Source: Parietaria judaica
Lineage: Eukaryota > Streptophyta > Magnoliopsida > Rosales > Urticaceae
Reading direction: 5' to 3'
Length of the DNA: 64,000 nt
Assembly: GCA_954871525.1 (NCBI GenBank)
Contig: OX940864.1
Span: 6,876,001-6,940,000 of the forward strand
Below, in pieces: positions 23,533-35,100 of the stretch. Numbering within the stretch: position 1 is the stretch's first letter; every line of letters begins with the position of its first letter. Below the pieces are notes generated by a model, which was not told the origin of the DNA, made no database searches, and worked only from the letters and a program-made list of their open reading frames with translations. The translations under genes were made by a program, and so were the position numbers.

Positions 23533-24030
23533 GGCGGCCTTGTCTTAGTTTCTTCTATTAGATTTCTTGTTTTTCTTCTTTTGTCGGTCGATCGATTTTG
23601 TACTCCTCATCTTCAACTTTAATGGATATAGATTTTCTGACTTCATTATTTCTTGGTTGTGTGCTGTTCTCAGTTTCTTCTTCGCAAGCTGAAAGTAGTT
23701 CCAGTTCTCGTTTCTCAGCGAGACCCTCATCGAATGTGCTATCACGGTTCCCAGATCAAGACTTCGGGCACCTAGCCATCACGGAGGACTTTGTCGACGA
23801 TGTTCTTTGCCGATTTTGTTCGGCCAATAAGTTGAACTATGTCTTGTTGACAAACTTCTCTATCTTGTACTCTGTAAAAATTGTAACATATACCTCGAAG
23901 GTATTAATGTAAGTATGATTGTGCTCTGTAAATTGTAAAACATAGTATGATCATATGAATGTATGAATCTACGAGACATATTATGAGTGAGACATATTAT
24001 AAGGCTCCGGTGGAGCATCATAATAATTCT

Positions 24031-25545
24031 TCTCGACACTCTCGTCACTTAATGTTTGCTCGGCACTCTCGCCGTTTTTTTTTTTTTTTTACTTAGGCTC
24101 TCTCGCCTCTTTTATTTTATAGCGGCTCTCTCGCCGAATAATTTTCTTTTTGCTCGGCACTCTCGCCGTATTTTCTTTTTCGCTCGGTACTTTCACCGTT
24201 CTTCTTGCTCGGCACTCTCGCCGTGGTTAATGTTTGTGGGCGTCGCTGGGCTTTATCGGGGATCCCGATTAGTTTCCAGGATCCCATAGGCACTCTCGCC
24301 TTTTAGCTTGGCACTCTCGCCATTTTTGCTTGGCACTCTCGCCGTAGGCACTCTCGCCTTTTAGTTTGGCACTCTCGCCATTTTTGCTCGGCACCCTCGT
24401 TGAGTATTTTTGTCTCAGGTACTCTCTCCTACGTGTGCTTTTCCTCGGCACCCTCGCCGAGTATCCTTTCCGCTAGGCATTCTCGCCAATTTATTGCATT
24501 TTTTCTCTTAGGCACTCTCGCCTTTCTATTGCTATTGCTCGGCACTCTCGCCGAGCATTCTTTCTTTTAGGCACTCTGGCCTTTCTATTGCTTCTTCTCG
24601 GTACTCTCGCGGAGCATTCTTTCTTAGGCCCTCTCGCCTTTTTATTACTTTAGCTCGGCACTCTCGCCGAGCATTTTTTCTTAGGCCCTCTCGCCTTTTT
24701 ATTGGTTTTGCTCAGCACTCTCGCCGAGCATTTTTATCTTAGGCATTTTCGCCATGTTTAATGTTTTGGGCATCGATGGGCTTTATCGGGGACGCCGATT
24801 AGTTTCCAGGATCCCATGGGCATTCTCGGCACTTTTATTCTCTGTTCGGCACTTTCACCGATTAAATTCTCTTAGGCACTGTCGCCTATATTTTTTTTTT
24901 TTTGCTTTTGCTCGGCACTCTCGCCGAGCATTCTATATCTTAGGCTCTCTCGCCAATATATATATATATATATATTTTCTTTTGCTCGGTACTCTCGCCG
25001 AGCATTCTATCTCTTAGGCACTCTCGCCTTTTTATTGCTTTTGCTCGGCACTCTCGCTGAGCATTTTTATCTTAGGCATTTTCGCCATGTTTAGTGTTTT
25101 GGGCATCGAATGGCTTTATCGGGGACGCCGATTAGTTTCCAGGATCCCATGGGCATTCTCGGCACTTTTATTCTCTGTTCAGCACTTTCACCGATTAAAT
25201 TCTCTTAGGCACTGTCCCTATATTTTTTTTTTGCTTTTGCTCGGCACTCTCGCCGAGCATTCTTTCTCTTAGGCTCTCTCGCCAATATATATATATATAT
25301 ATATATATTCTTTTGCTCGACACTCTCGCCGAGCATTCTATCTCTTAGGCACTCTCGCCTTTTTATTGCTTTTGCTCGGCACTCTCGCCGAGCATTTTTA
25401 TCTTAGGCATTTTCGCTATGTTTAATGTTTTTGGGCATCGATGGGCTTTATCAGGGACGCTGATTAGTTTCCAGGATCCCATATGCACTCTCGCCTTTTA
25501 GCTTGGCACTCTCGCCATTTTGCTCGGCACTCTCGCCGTTGTGGG
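24031..25545. repeat. tandem array of small GGC-ACTCTC-GCC hairpins
   Basis: Some forty degenerate copies of a motif xGGC-ACTCTC-GCCx', where x and x' pair: CGGC/GCCG, AGGC/GCCT, TGGC/GCCA. The longest arms are GCTCGGC/GCCGAGC. They alternate with AT-rich spacers of about 10-30 bp. Other variants keep pairing by double change: CGGT/ACCG at 24185-24198, GAC/GTC at 24035-24046, and CTCGGC/GTTGAG at 24387-24404 using wobbles. TA runs interrupt near 24957 and 25285. The array sits where pol would be expected in the LTR element. Confidence 0.85.
24754..25440. repeat. higher-order tandem repeat of about 333 bp within the hairpin array
   Basis: The phrase CATGTTTAATGTTTTGGGCA recurs, slightly changed, at about 24753, 25086 and 25418. 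It is followed by ATGGGCTTTATCGGGGACGC and the same order of hairpins, giving two full units and a third start. A related phrase with GGGGATCCCGATT occurs once more near 24235-24290. Confidence 0.8.
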
Positions 25546-26124
25546 TTTGCTCGGCACCCTAGCCGTATTTTTTATTTTCTTGGCACTCTCGCCGGTGCTT
25601 TCATCGATTGTCGCCCTTGGGCTCGCAAAGATTCTTCTGGTCGACGTCTGATATTTCTCCCCGCCTTTGGTCTCGTCGTTCGTCTCCTCGCCTCTGGTCT
25701 TGTCGACCATCTTCTCACCTTTAGTCTTGTCGACCCTCTTCTTGCCTCCGGTCTCGTCGACCATCTTCGAGCTTCTGGTGGTGACGTCTCCATTGAATGA
25801 TCTCCGGTTGGCGTCGGGCATCCTCTGATGATGGCGGGTTTTCTTTGGTGATGAGCTATCTGGTGAAAAGTTCTCTTGGTGACGATTTCCTCGGGCTCTT
25901 CTGGTGATGAGCTCCTCGGGCTCTCTTGGTGACGAGCTCTGTGAGAAAGTCTCCTCGGTCTTGATTTCTTCGGTTACTGAGGAGGTCTCCTCGCTCCTGA
26001 CCTCCCTGGTTGTCGAAGAAGCTTCATCGATCCGAACCTCCTCATCTGTCGGGGAAGTATCCTCGGTCTTGACCTCTTCGGTCACCGACGTGGTCCTTCT
26101 TCTTGGCGACGTGGTAGGCCCCAC
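25498..26124 (-). pseudogene. Thr/Glu/Lys-rich repetitive ORF in the gag position
   Basis: An open frame of 208 residues built from imperfect repeats of about 11-15 residues (SVTEEVKTEDT, SPTDEEVRIDEA, SSVTEEIKTEET), then VDKTKGEKMVDKTRGEETND. It ends in copies of ARVPSK translated from the hairpin array. It shows no capsid or zinc-knuckle motif. It lies downstream, in element sense, of the short gag-like start at 26241-26405 and may be its continuation after a frameshift. Whether it was ever translated is unknown. Confidence 0.4.
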
Positions 26125-26240
26125 GCTTCAGAATTTCTCGCCGCGTGGTGCACTCAAGATTCTTCGATCTTTTTCGACTCCTCTTGGTCTCATCGATGGA
26201 CCATATCTTCCTTCTTTGTTTTCCTTCTTCTCGGGCTGCC

Positions 26241-26405
26241 TCATTTTGCCTCTCGACTCATGCTTCCTTCTTCTTCCGCCTTCTTTGCTGCTTCCTCGGC
26301 TTTCGCCATCGTTTCTGTGGCCTTCGCCTCAGCTAGCAGTTGTTGACGACTTGCCGCTGTACGTTCTTCCCCATCGTTGCCAGTAGTGGCGTTGTTTGAT
26401 GACAT
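26241..26405 (-). pseudogene. short gag-like 5' end of the LTR element
   Basis: A 54-codon frame (MSSNNATTGNDGEERTAASR then an Ala/Glu/Lys-rich helix) starts 45 bp inside the PBS, where gag normally begins, and stops at TGA. Coding-like composition continues beyond in other frames, which suggests decay. No capsid motif is reached. Confidence 0.5.
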
Positions 26406-26449
26406 ATTTTCTCCTTCAAATTCCTGGCTGTGAGATAGAAAGAAACAAA

Positions 26450-26468
26450 GCCCCCTCGGTGGGCGCCA
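26450..26468 (-). other. primer-binding site of the LTR element
   Basis: The minus strand reads TGGCGCCCACCGAGGGGGC, three bases after the end of the 5' LTR. It starts with TGG as required for pairing to a tRNA 3' CCA end. I do not assign the tRNA species. Confidence 0.8.
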
Positions 26469-26471
26469 AAT

Positions 26472-27284
26472 TGTTGAGGGCGATTTGCACCACCCTCTTT
26501 TCAGTCACAAAGATAAACAATGAACAAAAATAAAAATATAAACGCGTGAATATCTCTGATTTATTATATTCTCGATGATGACTCGGTTTCTTCCGTTTGA
26601 TAGCTGGACAATTGAAGGACTGATTACAATAAACTCTCAAGACTCTTTTCTGATCTCAAACTCTCGAATTGCTATGGTTTAACAACTGAGACTACAAGAT
26701 TTCTCTCTTTCTCTTTATGCTTTCTCACGGGATCAATTCTCGAATCTTTGAATGAATGAATGCCTAGATCTCCGTATGCCTTTCTAATGAGGTTTGCGTG
26801 CATATTTATAGGCTTAAGATTTCTGAATGCGTTTCCCTTCTTGTTCCTTGAATCTCACCGGTTGTTAGCTAGGGTTTCCTTTCTTCTTGCTTGATTTGTT
26901 GCTGGCCTTCCTTGAATACGCTGATTCTTCCATGATTTCCTCAACTGATTTACTGATTCTCCTTTAATCATGCGATTCTGACTTCTTCCTTCATTTAATT
27001 CGTTGGGGTTTTTGCGATGAGCTTTTTTTTCGGTAAGTGTTTATGTGATGAGGATATTCTGCGATGAACTTCTCCCTCGTGGATTCCTCGTCGAGGTGCG
27101 ATAAAGTACTTCATCGCACGTGTCTTCTAGGTTGGTTGAACTTTGTCGCGGGATGTCCTTCTTCGAGCATGCTCCTCTGTTGACTGGAAGTCAACGAGTT
27201 TCCTTGCCCTCATTCTTCGTCGTTTTAGGGATAAAAATACATAAGTAGTGTTAAGGATGAATTTGACGAAATCCGACCTTAACA
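26472..27284 (-). repeat. 5' LTR of the 21.6-27.3 kb element
   Basis: The 813-bp LTR reads TGTTAAGGTCGGATTT...GCCCTCAACA on the minus strand. A TATA element (minus TATAAATATG) lies at 26801-26810, which supports minus-strand transcription. Related LTRs lie at 29388-30181, 45564-46501 and 62669-63370, all in the same orientation. Confidence 0.88.
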
Positions 27285-27508
27285 ATTATCAACTTTGTCA
27301 GATTCAGTTTGGGAAACCAGACCAAGCAGAAGGTGGTCGGTTAAGTTACCATAGTAACCCTTCTGTTTACTTTCAGTTTCACAGTTTCACTCCATCAAAA
27401 TCTCCTCATCGTCAATAGCCAAGCTTAGAAAGTTCTAGGGGCTTAATTGGAAATTGGGGCTTAACACAGCCCAATATGGTCATTGACTCATTAGTAGATA
27501 ACAAGTAA

Positions 27509-27830
27509 TACTGAATAAGAAACTTCATAAAACATCTCTCAAAACACCATAAATTATTTTATTACACCTTAAAACTTCATAATTGGAAATACATCCTTTT
27601 TAAATTTTATGTACCAAAATACCCTTTCAAAATATACATATTGTGTCCTGAAAAATGGACATATTGCCTTCTGAAAAATGGACAAGTCGCGTCCGAAAAA
27701 ATGGACACAACTAAGGGTATTTTGGTACATAAAATTTAAAAAGTATGTATTTCCAATTATGATATTTTGAGGTGTAATAAAATAATTTATGGTGTTTTGA
27801 GGGATGTTTTATGAAGTTTCCCTACTGAAT
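27509..27830. mobile_element. MITE with about 105-bp TIRs and 8-bp TSD
   Basis: Spans 27517-27822. The right end, inverted, reads GGGAAACTTCATAAAACATC; the left has AAG in place of GGG. The arms match over about 105 bp. TACTGAAT is duplicated exactly at 27509-27516 and 27823-27830. The centre holds three copies of GAAAAATGGACA-type sequence. Superfamily hAT or Mutator is not settled. Confidence 0.82.
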
Positions 27831-28261
27831 CAACTTAGCTTTTTCACCTCTGTTTCTCATTTTGATCTATGCGAAATGAAAAGTTAATTTATTTGTCCCA
27901 TTATGAAGAGCCACACCACGTGCCACGACGAGAGCAACGTGAGCTTAGTTGATAATCAACACCTATGTTGTTAATTAAAAGATACTAGCGTAAATGTGTT
28001 TATTTTTAAAAATTAATAATTATGTGTTTAAATTTTATTTGTAAAGGCCCAAATATCAAAGCTTCGTAAAAGAGTAGGGTTTGTGAATTCGTTTATAGTG
28101 ATGTGTTATTATATCCTTATTTACTATATATCATCATAATAAAAGTCGTGTAATAAGTTGAACGAATCAAGTCAAGACGTGTAAGAAAAGACATATCTTC
28201 ATGTTGTTGACCCTCTCTTTAGCCTCCTGGATGATGTGGCATTTCCCGTGAGTGATGGTCT

Positions 28262-28881
28262 TGTTAGGGGTATTTATTAGAAAATATTGCAATTAAATTA
28301 AAATTGAGATAGCGTTGAGTTGGTCGAACTCTAGACGAACGCTCTATTCAATTACCGGGATTTGTTCCAACGTTAAAACGTTACTTAAAACGATTATATT
28401 GATTATGACCGTTATGAATATTGAATTCAATTAATTATGTTTCGGATTAATTGCAATTTATTATAAACCGTTATAGAATTGATTAGAAATCAATTCAATG
28501 TTTCCATCCCCGGTCTATAAATTGGCATGACCTCGACCCATTTCAATACACCGGTTGAAAAACCATTTTCCAAAGATCTCTAGATATTTTGAATCTGCTT
28601 CTCGATATTTCACTCCACAGATTCAATTTTTTATGCTTCCAATGTTTTCATATCGTGAGTCTTTTGGTAACGAAGTTCAAGAAGTTTCAGTTCACCGGTG
28701 GACTACGAAGTGCTAGTGAGTTCCCGGTTGTCCCATTGTATCCTGGGAAGCTATCGCTTGACGAACCTTAAGCATGTAAAGAAGGCGAATCAAGCTTTAA
28801 GGAGACGTCCAACGCATCTCGGTAATCGCTAACCATTTTCTGTTTTACATGTATCATCATTTTATAGAAATATACCTAACA
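28262..28881 (+). repeat. solo LTR, about 620 bp, of another family
   Basis: Termini TGTTAGGGGTATT and AATATACCTAACA are near-perfect inverted repeats. A TATA element CTATAAATT lies at about 28515-28523. No target duplication is evident (GGTCT against ATATT), so the ends or the history are uncertain. No PBS or internal domain is attached. Confidence 0.55.
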
Positions 28882-29387
28882 ATATTTCCGTTCTTTGCTT
28901 CCATAGTCTTCCACTGTGTGGCTATGTTCATGGGCTTCGCTTTCTTGGACCAGGACCTTATCTGGCGGGCTTAAACTTGGATTATTGGGCCTTGACTTTT
29001 GCTAACGGGCTTTGATTTTTGTCTTTCAAACCCGGAATTTTAATAAGTAAAAGATTACGCATAACAGCTAATTACTGGTTACTGTAAATCTATATCTGAA
29101 AAGATTGGGCATTCGAGTATACAAGTATACAATATAGACATATCGCATATCTATATTATTATCATAACTTATAAGTTCAAATTTCAACGTGGGATAGCTA
29201 TTAATTTGTTACGTAATGAAAAGAAAAGGAAAATAAAAAAAGCAAAAATATTACGAGTGCATATCACGCGTCAAATGTGGGAGTGGAGCTCAAGTTAGTG
29301 ACGGAAGGCAGCAGATGGATGGCTACGCCTAGGCCTACCTCTCCTCTACACACAAAAGCCACACATAGAAACTATATACATGTCATG

Positions 29388-30181
29388 TGTTGAGGGCGAT
29401 TTGCACCACTCTCTTTTCAGTCACAAAGATAAACAATGAACACAAGTAACAATTTAAATGCGTGAATATCTCTGATTTATTATATTCCCGATGAGGACTC
29501 GGTTTCCTCCGTTTGATAGCTGGACAATTGAAGGATTGATTACAATAAACTCTCAAGACTCTTTTCTGATCTCAAACTCTCGAATTACTATGGTTTAACA
29601 ACTGAGACTACAAGATTTCTCTCTTTCTCTCTATGCTTTCTCACAGGATCAATTCTCGGATCTTTGAATGAATGAATGCCTTGATCTCCGAATGCCTTTC
29701 TAATGAGGTTTGCATGCATATTTATAGGCTTAAGATTTCTGAATGCGTTTCCCTTCTTGTTCCTTGAATCTCGCCGATTGTTAGCTAGGGTTTCCTTTCT
29801 TCTTGCTTGATTTGTTGCTGATTTTCCTTGATTACGTTGATTCATCCATGATTTCCTCAACTGATTGACTGATTCTCCTTTATTCATGTGATTCTGACTC
29901 TTTCCATATTTACTTCGTTGGGGTTTTGCGATAAGCTTTTGTGCGAGGAGCTTCTCTGCGATGAACTTCTCCCTCGTGGATTCCTCGTCGAGGTGCGATG
30001 AAGTACTTCATCGCACGTGTCTTCTAGGCTGGTTGAACTTTGTCGCGGGATGTCCTTCTTCGAGCATGCTCCTCTGTTGACTGGAAGTCAACGAGTTTCC
30101 TTGCCCTCATTCTTCGTCGTTTTAGGGATAAAACGACATATGTTGTGTTGAGGATGGATTTGACGAAATCCGACCTTAACA
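29388..30181 (-). repeat. solo LTR at the HAM-B promoter breakpoint
   Basis: A full LTR of the same family as 26472-27284, with TGTTGAGGGCGATTTGCACC at the left edge, CCGACCTTAACA at the right, and a minus-strand TATA at about 29717-29726. Flanking pentamers differ (TCATG against AGCAT), unlike the clean duplication around the solo LTR at 45564-46501. The LTR may therefore have formed by recombination between two elements with loss or gain of the DNA between. Confidence 0.8.
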
Positions 30182-30847
30182 AGCATTATACGTCTTTCAT
30201 TCGATCAGAAGAGAGCATACGTGAGAGACTGATGTGGCATTAGGATTGGCATTTATGGAGAGATAGGGATGACATGGCGGGCTATGAGGCAACACGATCC
30301 CGAACCCGATTTCAGAATTTTGTGCCATCTATCACTTATTTTCAGCATTGGTATCGTTTTTTTTTAACAAGCATTGATATCGTTTACTTTACTCTTTTAT
30401 TTAGTTCTCCATTTCTCTTATTTGTTTTCTTTTACGTTTTATTTCTTCTTTATGTTTAAGACTCTCTCCCTTTTAATATTATTAATGGCATTATTATGTA
30501 ATTTTCAGCTTTGTTGAATAAAGAAAAAGTCGAAGTTGTGCTTGCAAAATCTAGCGTTTTGCATTTTTATTATAATACGTTCTACATCAGTTTGATTTGA
30601 GTACATTTGCCGCAGTCACCCCAAATCTATTTGGATAAGAAAACAATCCAATAATAATGTTCCATAACATTTTCAAGCACAACTTTAGTCCCACTTACAG
30701 CTTTAGTGAAACAAGAATGAAAGAATTCTTCATAGAAAAAGCAAAGAAAAAATAATCTTGGAAATAAGCAGCTATTACTATGAAACGACAAACACTATAG
30801 AAAACGACGGACATCCAGAACAAACAAAAACCCGTCAGATCAGATAG
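30182..30847. other. unassigned DNA between solo LTR and the 823-bp repeat
   Basis: No gene or repeat recognised. It does not resemble the HAM-A upstream region or the UTP10 relic. Confidence 0.4.
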
Positions 30848-31670
30848 AGCGGCGAAGATCTCCGCCACTGCCTCGTGTAGGATTAAGAAAATTTTAAGTT
30901 TATTTTACTTTTTGCTTAGGAAACAAGTTAGACCATCAGCACTCGAACAGTGCCACTTTTTTATTTTATTTTTTGTCCTTTAAAATTATAAATATAAATT
31001 ATATTTTTGCGCTGCTTTGTAAACTGTAAATCATATTTATTAGTTAAAGTATATATATTTTACATTTTAAATTATAAATTTATCATATTATATATTTAAA
31101 AGGCCTAAATACTATTGAAATATTAAGACCATAAGAAAATAACCTTAATAGTTTATACTTTATAGTATTATGGACCGAAATAAAGTAATATTCAAATAAT
31201 ATTGAAATTGAAAAGAAAAAAGAAAAAACATTTTCTTACTAAAGCAGCACATTACAACAAACTAATGTTAGAAAATAAAATTATAATAAATAAACTAATA
31301 CTCTGAAAAATTAATGTCCTATCCTTTCAAGATTGGTGAAATATTGTGAATATCAATTGGAATTAGCAGTGGTGTTTGAGATTGCTTGAAAGATTCTAAA
31401 TAAATATAAAAGTACGGATATAAATAAAAGAAAATTGAATGTAAAATTAATATTTCAATTTAGTCTAAAAATGGAGCGTTTGAGTTGTCGGACGGAGACG
31501 GTCTTAGGCGCTTTTCCTGAGCATGTTTTGTGTATTTGAGTACCTAGCAATTTATTTATCAGGCAATTTCATTCTGAACTTTATTTTTTAACTAATTTTT
31601 CCGATTCAAGTATCCAATGAAAAGCTAGGATATGAATTATAGTAAAGTTTTTTGGACCTGCTTCGTAATA
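30848..31670 (+). repeat. left copy of an 823-bp direct repeat (UTP10 3' end and flank)
   Basis: Matches 44402-45224 from AGCGGCGAAGATCTCCGCCA to GGACCTGCTTCGTAATA with about six small differences by eye. The first 33 bases correspond to the last codons and stop of the UTP10 relic, and the rest to its downstream DNA. It is therefore the tail of another gene copy, not an LTR. Upstream of 30848 there is no UTP10 sequence. Confidence 0.85.
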
Positions 31671-32197
31671 AAGTTAACTTTAGTCGAGATATTTGACTTG
31701 AGTGTTTTGATAATTTGATTGATAACATGTTTGGTTCAAGGTTTAATACTGTTCTAAAAATTCGCGATTTTTTTCAGTGACACTGGTAAACAAAAATAAT
31801 ACCAGTTTGATACATTTTGTTTCTTCACAAAATGACACAAACATGCAGATATGTGGGTGGAACCATACCCGATTAAACTTTAGTTTTTATTACCGCTATC
31901 TATTACACTTTTATTTAAAAATCACATTTGTTATTCCCGCTACTGGACTTGTGTAAACTCCAGGCGCTGTGTACCTATGTGAGTGTTTAATTCTAAGGTG
32001 TCTACCTAATGGTATTTTCGTTTCGGTCATGTTGAAATTGTTGTTTCTTTTCGAGTACAAAATTGCTTGCGTAGACTATCGGTTAGGTCAAAGCTGAAAC
32101 TGCTGTTCCTTTTTAGAGTATTTTCATTTGGACCACGCCATACTCAATGATTTTTGTTGTTGAGATTATCGGTTTGAACCCTGTCTCGTTTCCACAG

Positions 32198-35100
32198 GCA
32201 TTGCCGTCAAAGAAGATTCCGCTCTCGACTCCCATGATGAGATTTTGCACGGAAGTTGTTTTTGAGGTTTTGGGTTATGATGCACCTATCAAGAGCGACA
32301 TCGTCGACATAATTCTTTCATTTGTTATGTATGGTCTCGATCCCAAGGAAAAATGTGATCCGGATCACAAGGTGAGGTCTACAAGTACGCTGTGGTTATG
32401 TATGATGTTCCCATTTAAATTCTTAGATTTGGGCGACTCGTTGAAATTTGAGTGTCCTCTATTTCCTTACACTGTAGCAAAAAATTGCAATTAATTTGAA
32501 ACGATCGATGTGATGTGTTTTTTTAGGCCAATGCACTGAGGATTGTTGGTCTACTGGCAAGCAAAGCCACATTGTCTCCAAACCTCGTCAATACTCTGAT
32601 TTTTTCAGTAGCTCTCGTTGCTCGATCTGAAGCGGTAAACTCAATTGACGGAGTGGTATCAATTGATATTAAGTTGGTATATATGTCCCTTAAGGCAATG
32701 GATACCATTATTCAGGTACACTTCTTCTTTAGGCTTTTTGTTGTTTCTGTGACAAGCGAAATAGTGTTTTATTCTGTCGTATAACTTTCTAGAGGGAACA
32801 AGATGCTAGTGGTGATACTGAATCCCAGTCTATTGACGAGAGTGCATTCAAATTAATAAATAAATAAATATAAAAAGTTTTTTAGAGAAGAAGAAGTAAT
32901 GTGTGGGATTTGTTGTATGGGTAAAGGATATAAATTTGCATAGTATATAGTATATAATTAGGTACAGTCAGTACCTTGGCGAGTCTTTACATTGTACTAA
33001 ATATTTGCCTCAAAAAGATGGATTCTCCTGTTCAAGATATGACATCTCTATCGTATTGTTCTATTGGTATCCATTTATTTGATAAGCTTATTTTCACAGG
33101 AAATGAATCCGAAAGTACCTCAACCGTTTACCAATTTTGTGATTAATGATAAGAAATTGTTCACAGAGCATTTAACAGAAATTGTGCAGTAAACTCTTAA
33201 CAATCATAGAAAACATGAATTACTGATCAGTTTTCGTGTGAAACTTACAGCACCAATCCATTGAATTGATCCCGAAGAAGGCCGTGAAGCATTTGATTGA
33301 AATCCGGTAAATTTGGTTGCTTCTTATGTTGATTTTGGTACTTTACATCTTTTGCTACATATTCTAAGTCTTTTTCGGTTTTAATTGAAGGGATTTTCGT
33401 GGGGTTCTCTCTGATGCTTACAAAGAGTACAAATTGGACAGTTTTTTTTCATTGCTTTTGGATTCTCTGATTAAATTCAGGTGATGAACTTTTAGTTGAA
33501 CATATATATATATATATATTATTTGTTGTGATTTACACTTTTTGTGGCATCTGAACTTATAAAGTTATAATCTTCTGTTGCAGTCCTTCCGATCAGTCAT
33601 GTGCTCATTTTCTGGTCTCTGTATTGGAGGAGGCTCCTGTCCAGGCTTTTGTTCATCAAGTGGTTTTTAATGTTCTTTCTTTTTGCTTGAAACTTGCGGA
33701 AATAGATACCGATTCGCCACCTTCTGTTGAAGGTATTTGTCACTGTTCTGTTGCTTTAAAGTAACTTTACAGGCATCGAATCCATGTAATTATATTTTCG
33801 TGTGCGGATTCAATTGCGTAATCTCCTCGTATTGATTGTTTTTCATGGTAAATAGGAAATTGGGTGCAACAAATCTTGTCAATTCTAACTAAGAAGTACC
33901 CTACTGAACTACATGGAGCCGTTCACAACTTTCTCAATGTATGTGCCAAATATACTCTTCTCTTTTCAGCTGTTAGTACTTTTTGTCAGTCTTTTATGTC
34001 GGATCTTTTGCTTAACAGGAAGCAAGAGAACGATCTAATGAAGGGGAATTCGCACACGAGCTTTTGGGTGCCGTTCTGGATGGGAGTACTGACAATTCAG
34101 GAGCCAACCGTTCTCATTACGGTGTTTGGTTTGCACTGCAACACCGCAAGGTGCTAAAAAGCTCTAACTTTCATGGTTTTCATGTAAATGAGTTTAGATT
34201 ATATATGGTTATATACGTTCCGTAGATTATACGATGGGTTTTTGTATGACGCATATGCTTAGCATATAGAAGTCTGATATCCAAATTATTACGATGCATT
34301 TATCTAAGTCATGTGATTTCACGAGGTGAAACATAAAGCTTAAGACCCCGAGCCGAAAACATAGTTAGGTTTAAATTTATGCCCCAAAATTATTGTGTGA
34401 AGTATGTTTCTTATCCCTATAGTGTCAATTTTGGATGTGATCATCAGACTATAATATTTTTTAATTACCGCCATTTCCTATTAATTAACTCCGAGATCCT
34501 GCATGTATGAAATCCTTAGGAGTGAATTACAAAATTTATTCACTCATTTCCCTCTCTCATTGCTACCCGAGCTCTGCTTCTAGAGTATTCATTTCTGCAC
34601 TGCGTTGAGCTTGCTCTCGACTCTTCTAAGTGACTTTTTTTTTTTCAGGCTGAAGTGCGTCTTGCAGTTCTATCTTGGTTAAACACGGAAGATATTTCTA
34701 AAATAAAGGCCACTGATCCACAGGTTTGTCATAGTAAAGTTACTCTATGGTTATGATTGTATTTTTTTTTTTTTTTGCCTTTTTCCTATTCCAAGGATGG
34801 CTCAAGAAAATAATTATTACCTAGTTTTTCGATCATGTGATATCACTTTGTAGTCTGTCATGTGATTTAGTATGTCGAATTTTGATTCTGATATAGATTC
34901 ACGGTGATGTGCATCTTCGTGTGCAAATTCTTGTTTCATATATTTATATAATATTTACATTTTTTGAGTTACTGACTTGTTTTAAATTTTAGTTTATTGT
35001 TGTAATCCCTGATTTATTAGTATTATTTTTGTTATCTTGAGTAACCTTTTCTCTTTCTTCTTTCATTAATGAACCAGGGGTTTTCTTCTATCCAAGATTT

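Larger units (their letters stand above)
21557..27284 (-). mobile_element. non-autonomous LTR retrotransposon (Ty3-type, probably Tat-like), minus orientation
   Basis: The right LTR (26472-27284) is complete. The left one (21557-22170) lacks about 210 bp at its outer end. LTR termini are TGTTAAG...CTCAACA on the minus strand. Next to the right LTR, the minus strand has a primer-binding site starting TGGCGCCCACC after a 3-bp spacer. Next to the left LTR it has a purine tract AAAATGGGGGACT. This fixes the orientation: the 5' LTR is on the right. Inside, in element order, are a short gag-like start, a Thr/Glu-rich repeat ORF, a tandem hairpin array, and a decayed antisense ORF. No protease, reverse transcriptase or integrase is visible. 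Antisense ORFs and tandem repeats before the 3' LTR are known from the Tat lineage, which is why I suggest it. Confidence 0.85.
27297..29387. other. orphaned distal promoter of the second HAM copy
   Basis: This stretch follows the order of blocks upstream of HAM-A (10.9-12.3 kb), including AGATTCAGTTTGGGAAACCA, TTAATTGGAAATTGGGGCTT, CCACACCACGTGCCACGACG and ACACAAAAGCCACACATAGA. It contains no gene. A MITE (27517-27822) and a solo LTR (28262-28881) are inserted in it. It ends abruptly at 29387, where an LTR begins. The matching gene, HAM-B, starts 18 kb further on. Confidence 0.65.

Noticed and set aside
24031..25545. CRISPR-like array
   Set aside because: Repeats are variable in sequence and spacing, spacers are AT-rich and related to one another, there are no cas genes, and the host is a plant.
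33109..33192. In-frame stop after EMNPKVPQPF as a further UTP10 lesion
   Set aside because: This stretch is better read as intron. Joining 32715 to 33251 gives the expected IIQHQSIELIPKKA without it.
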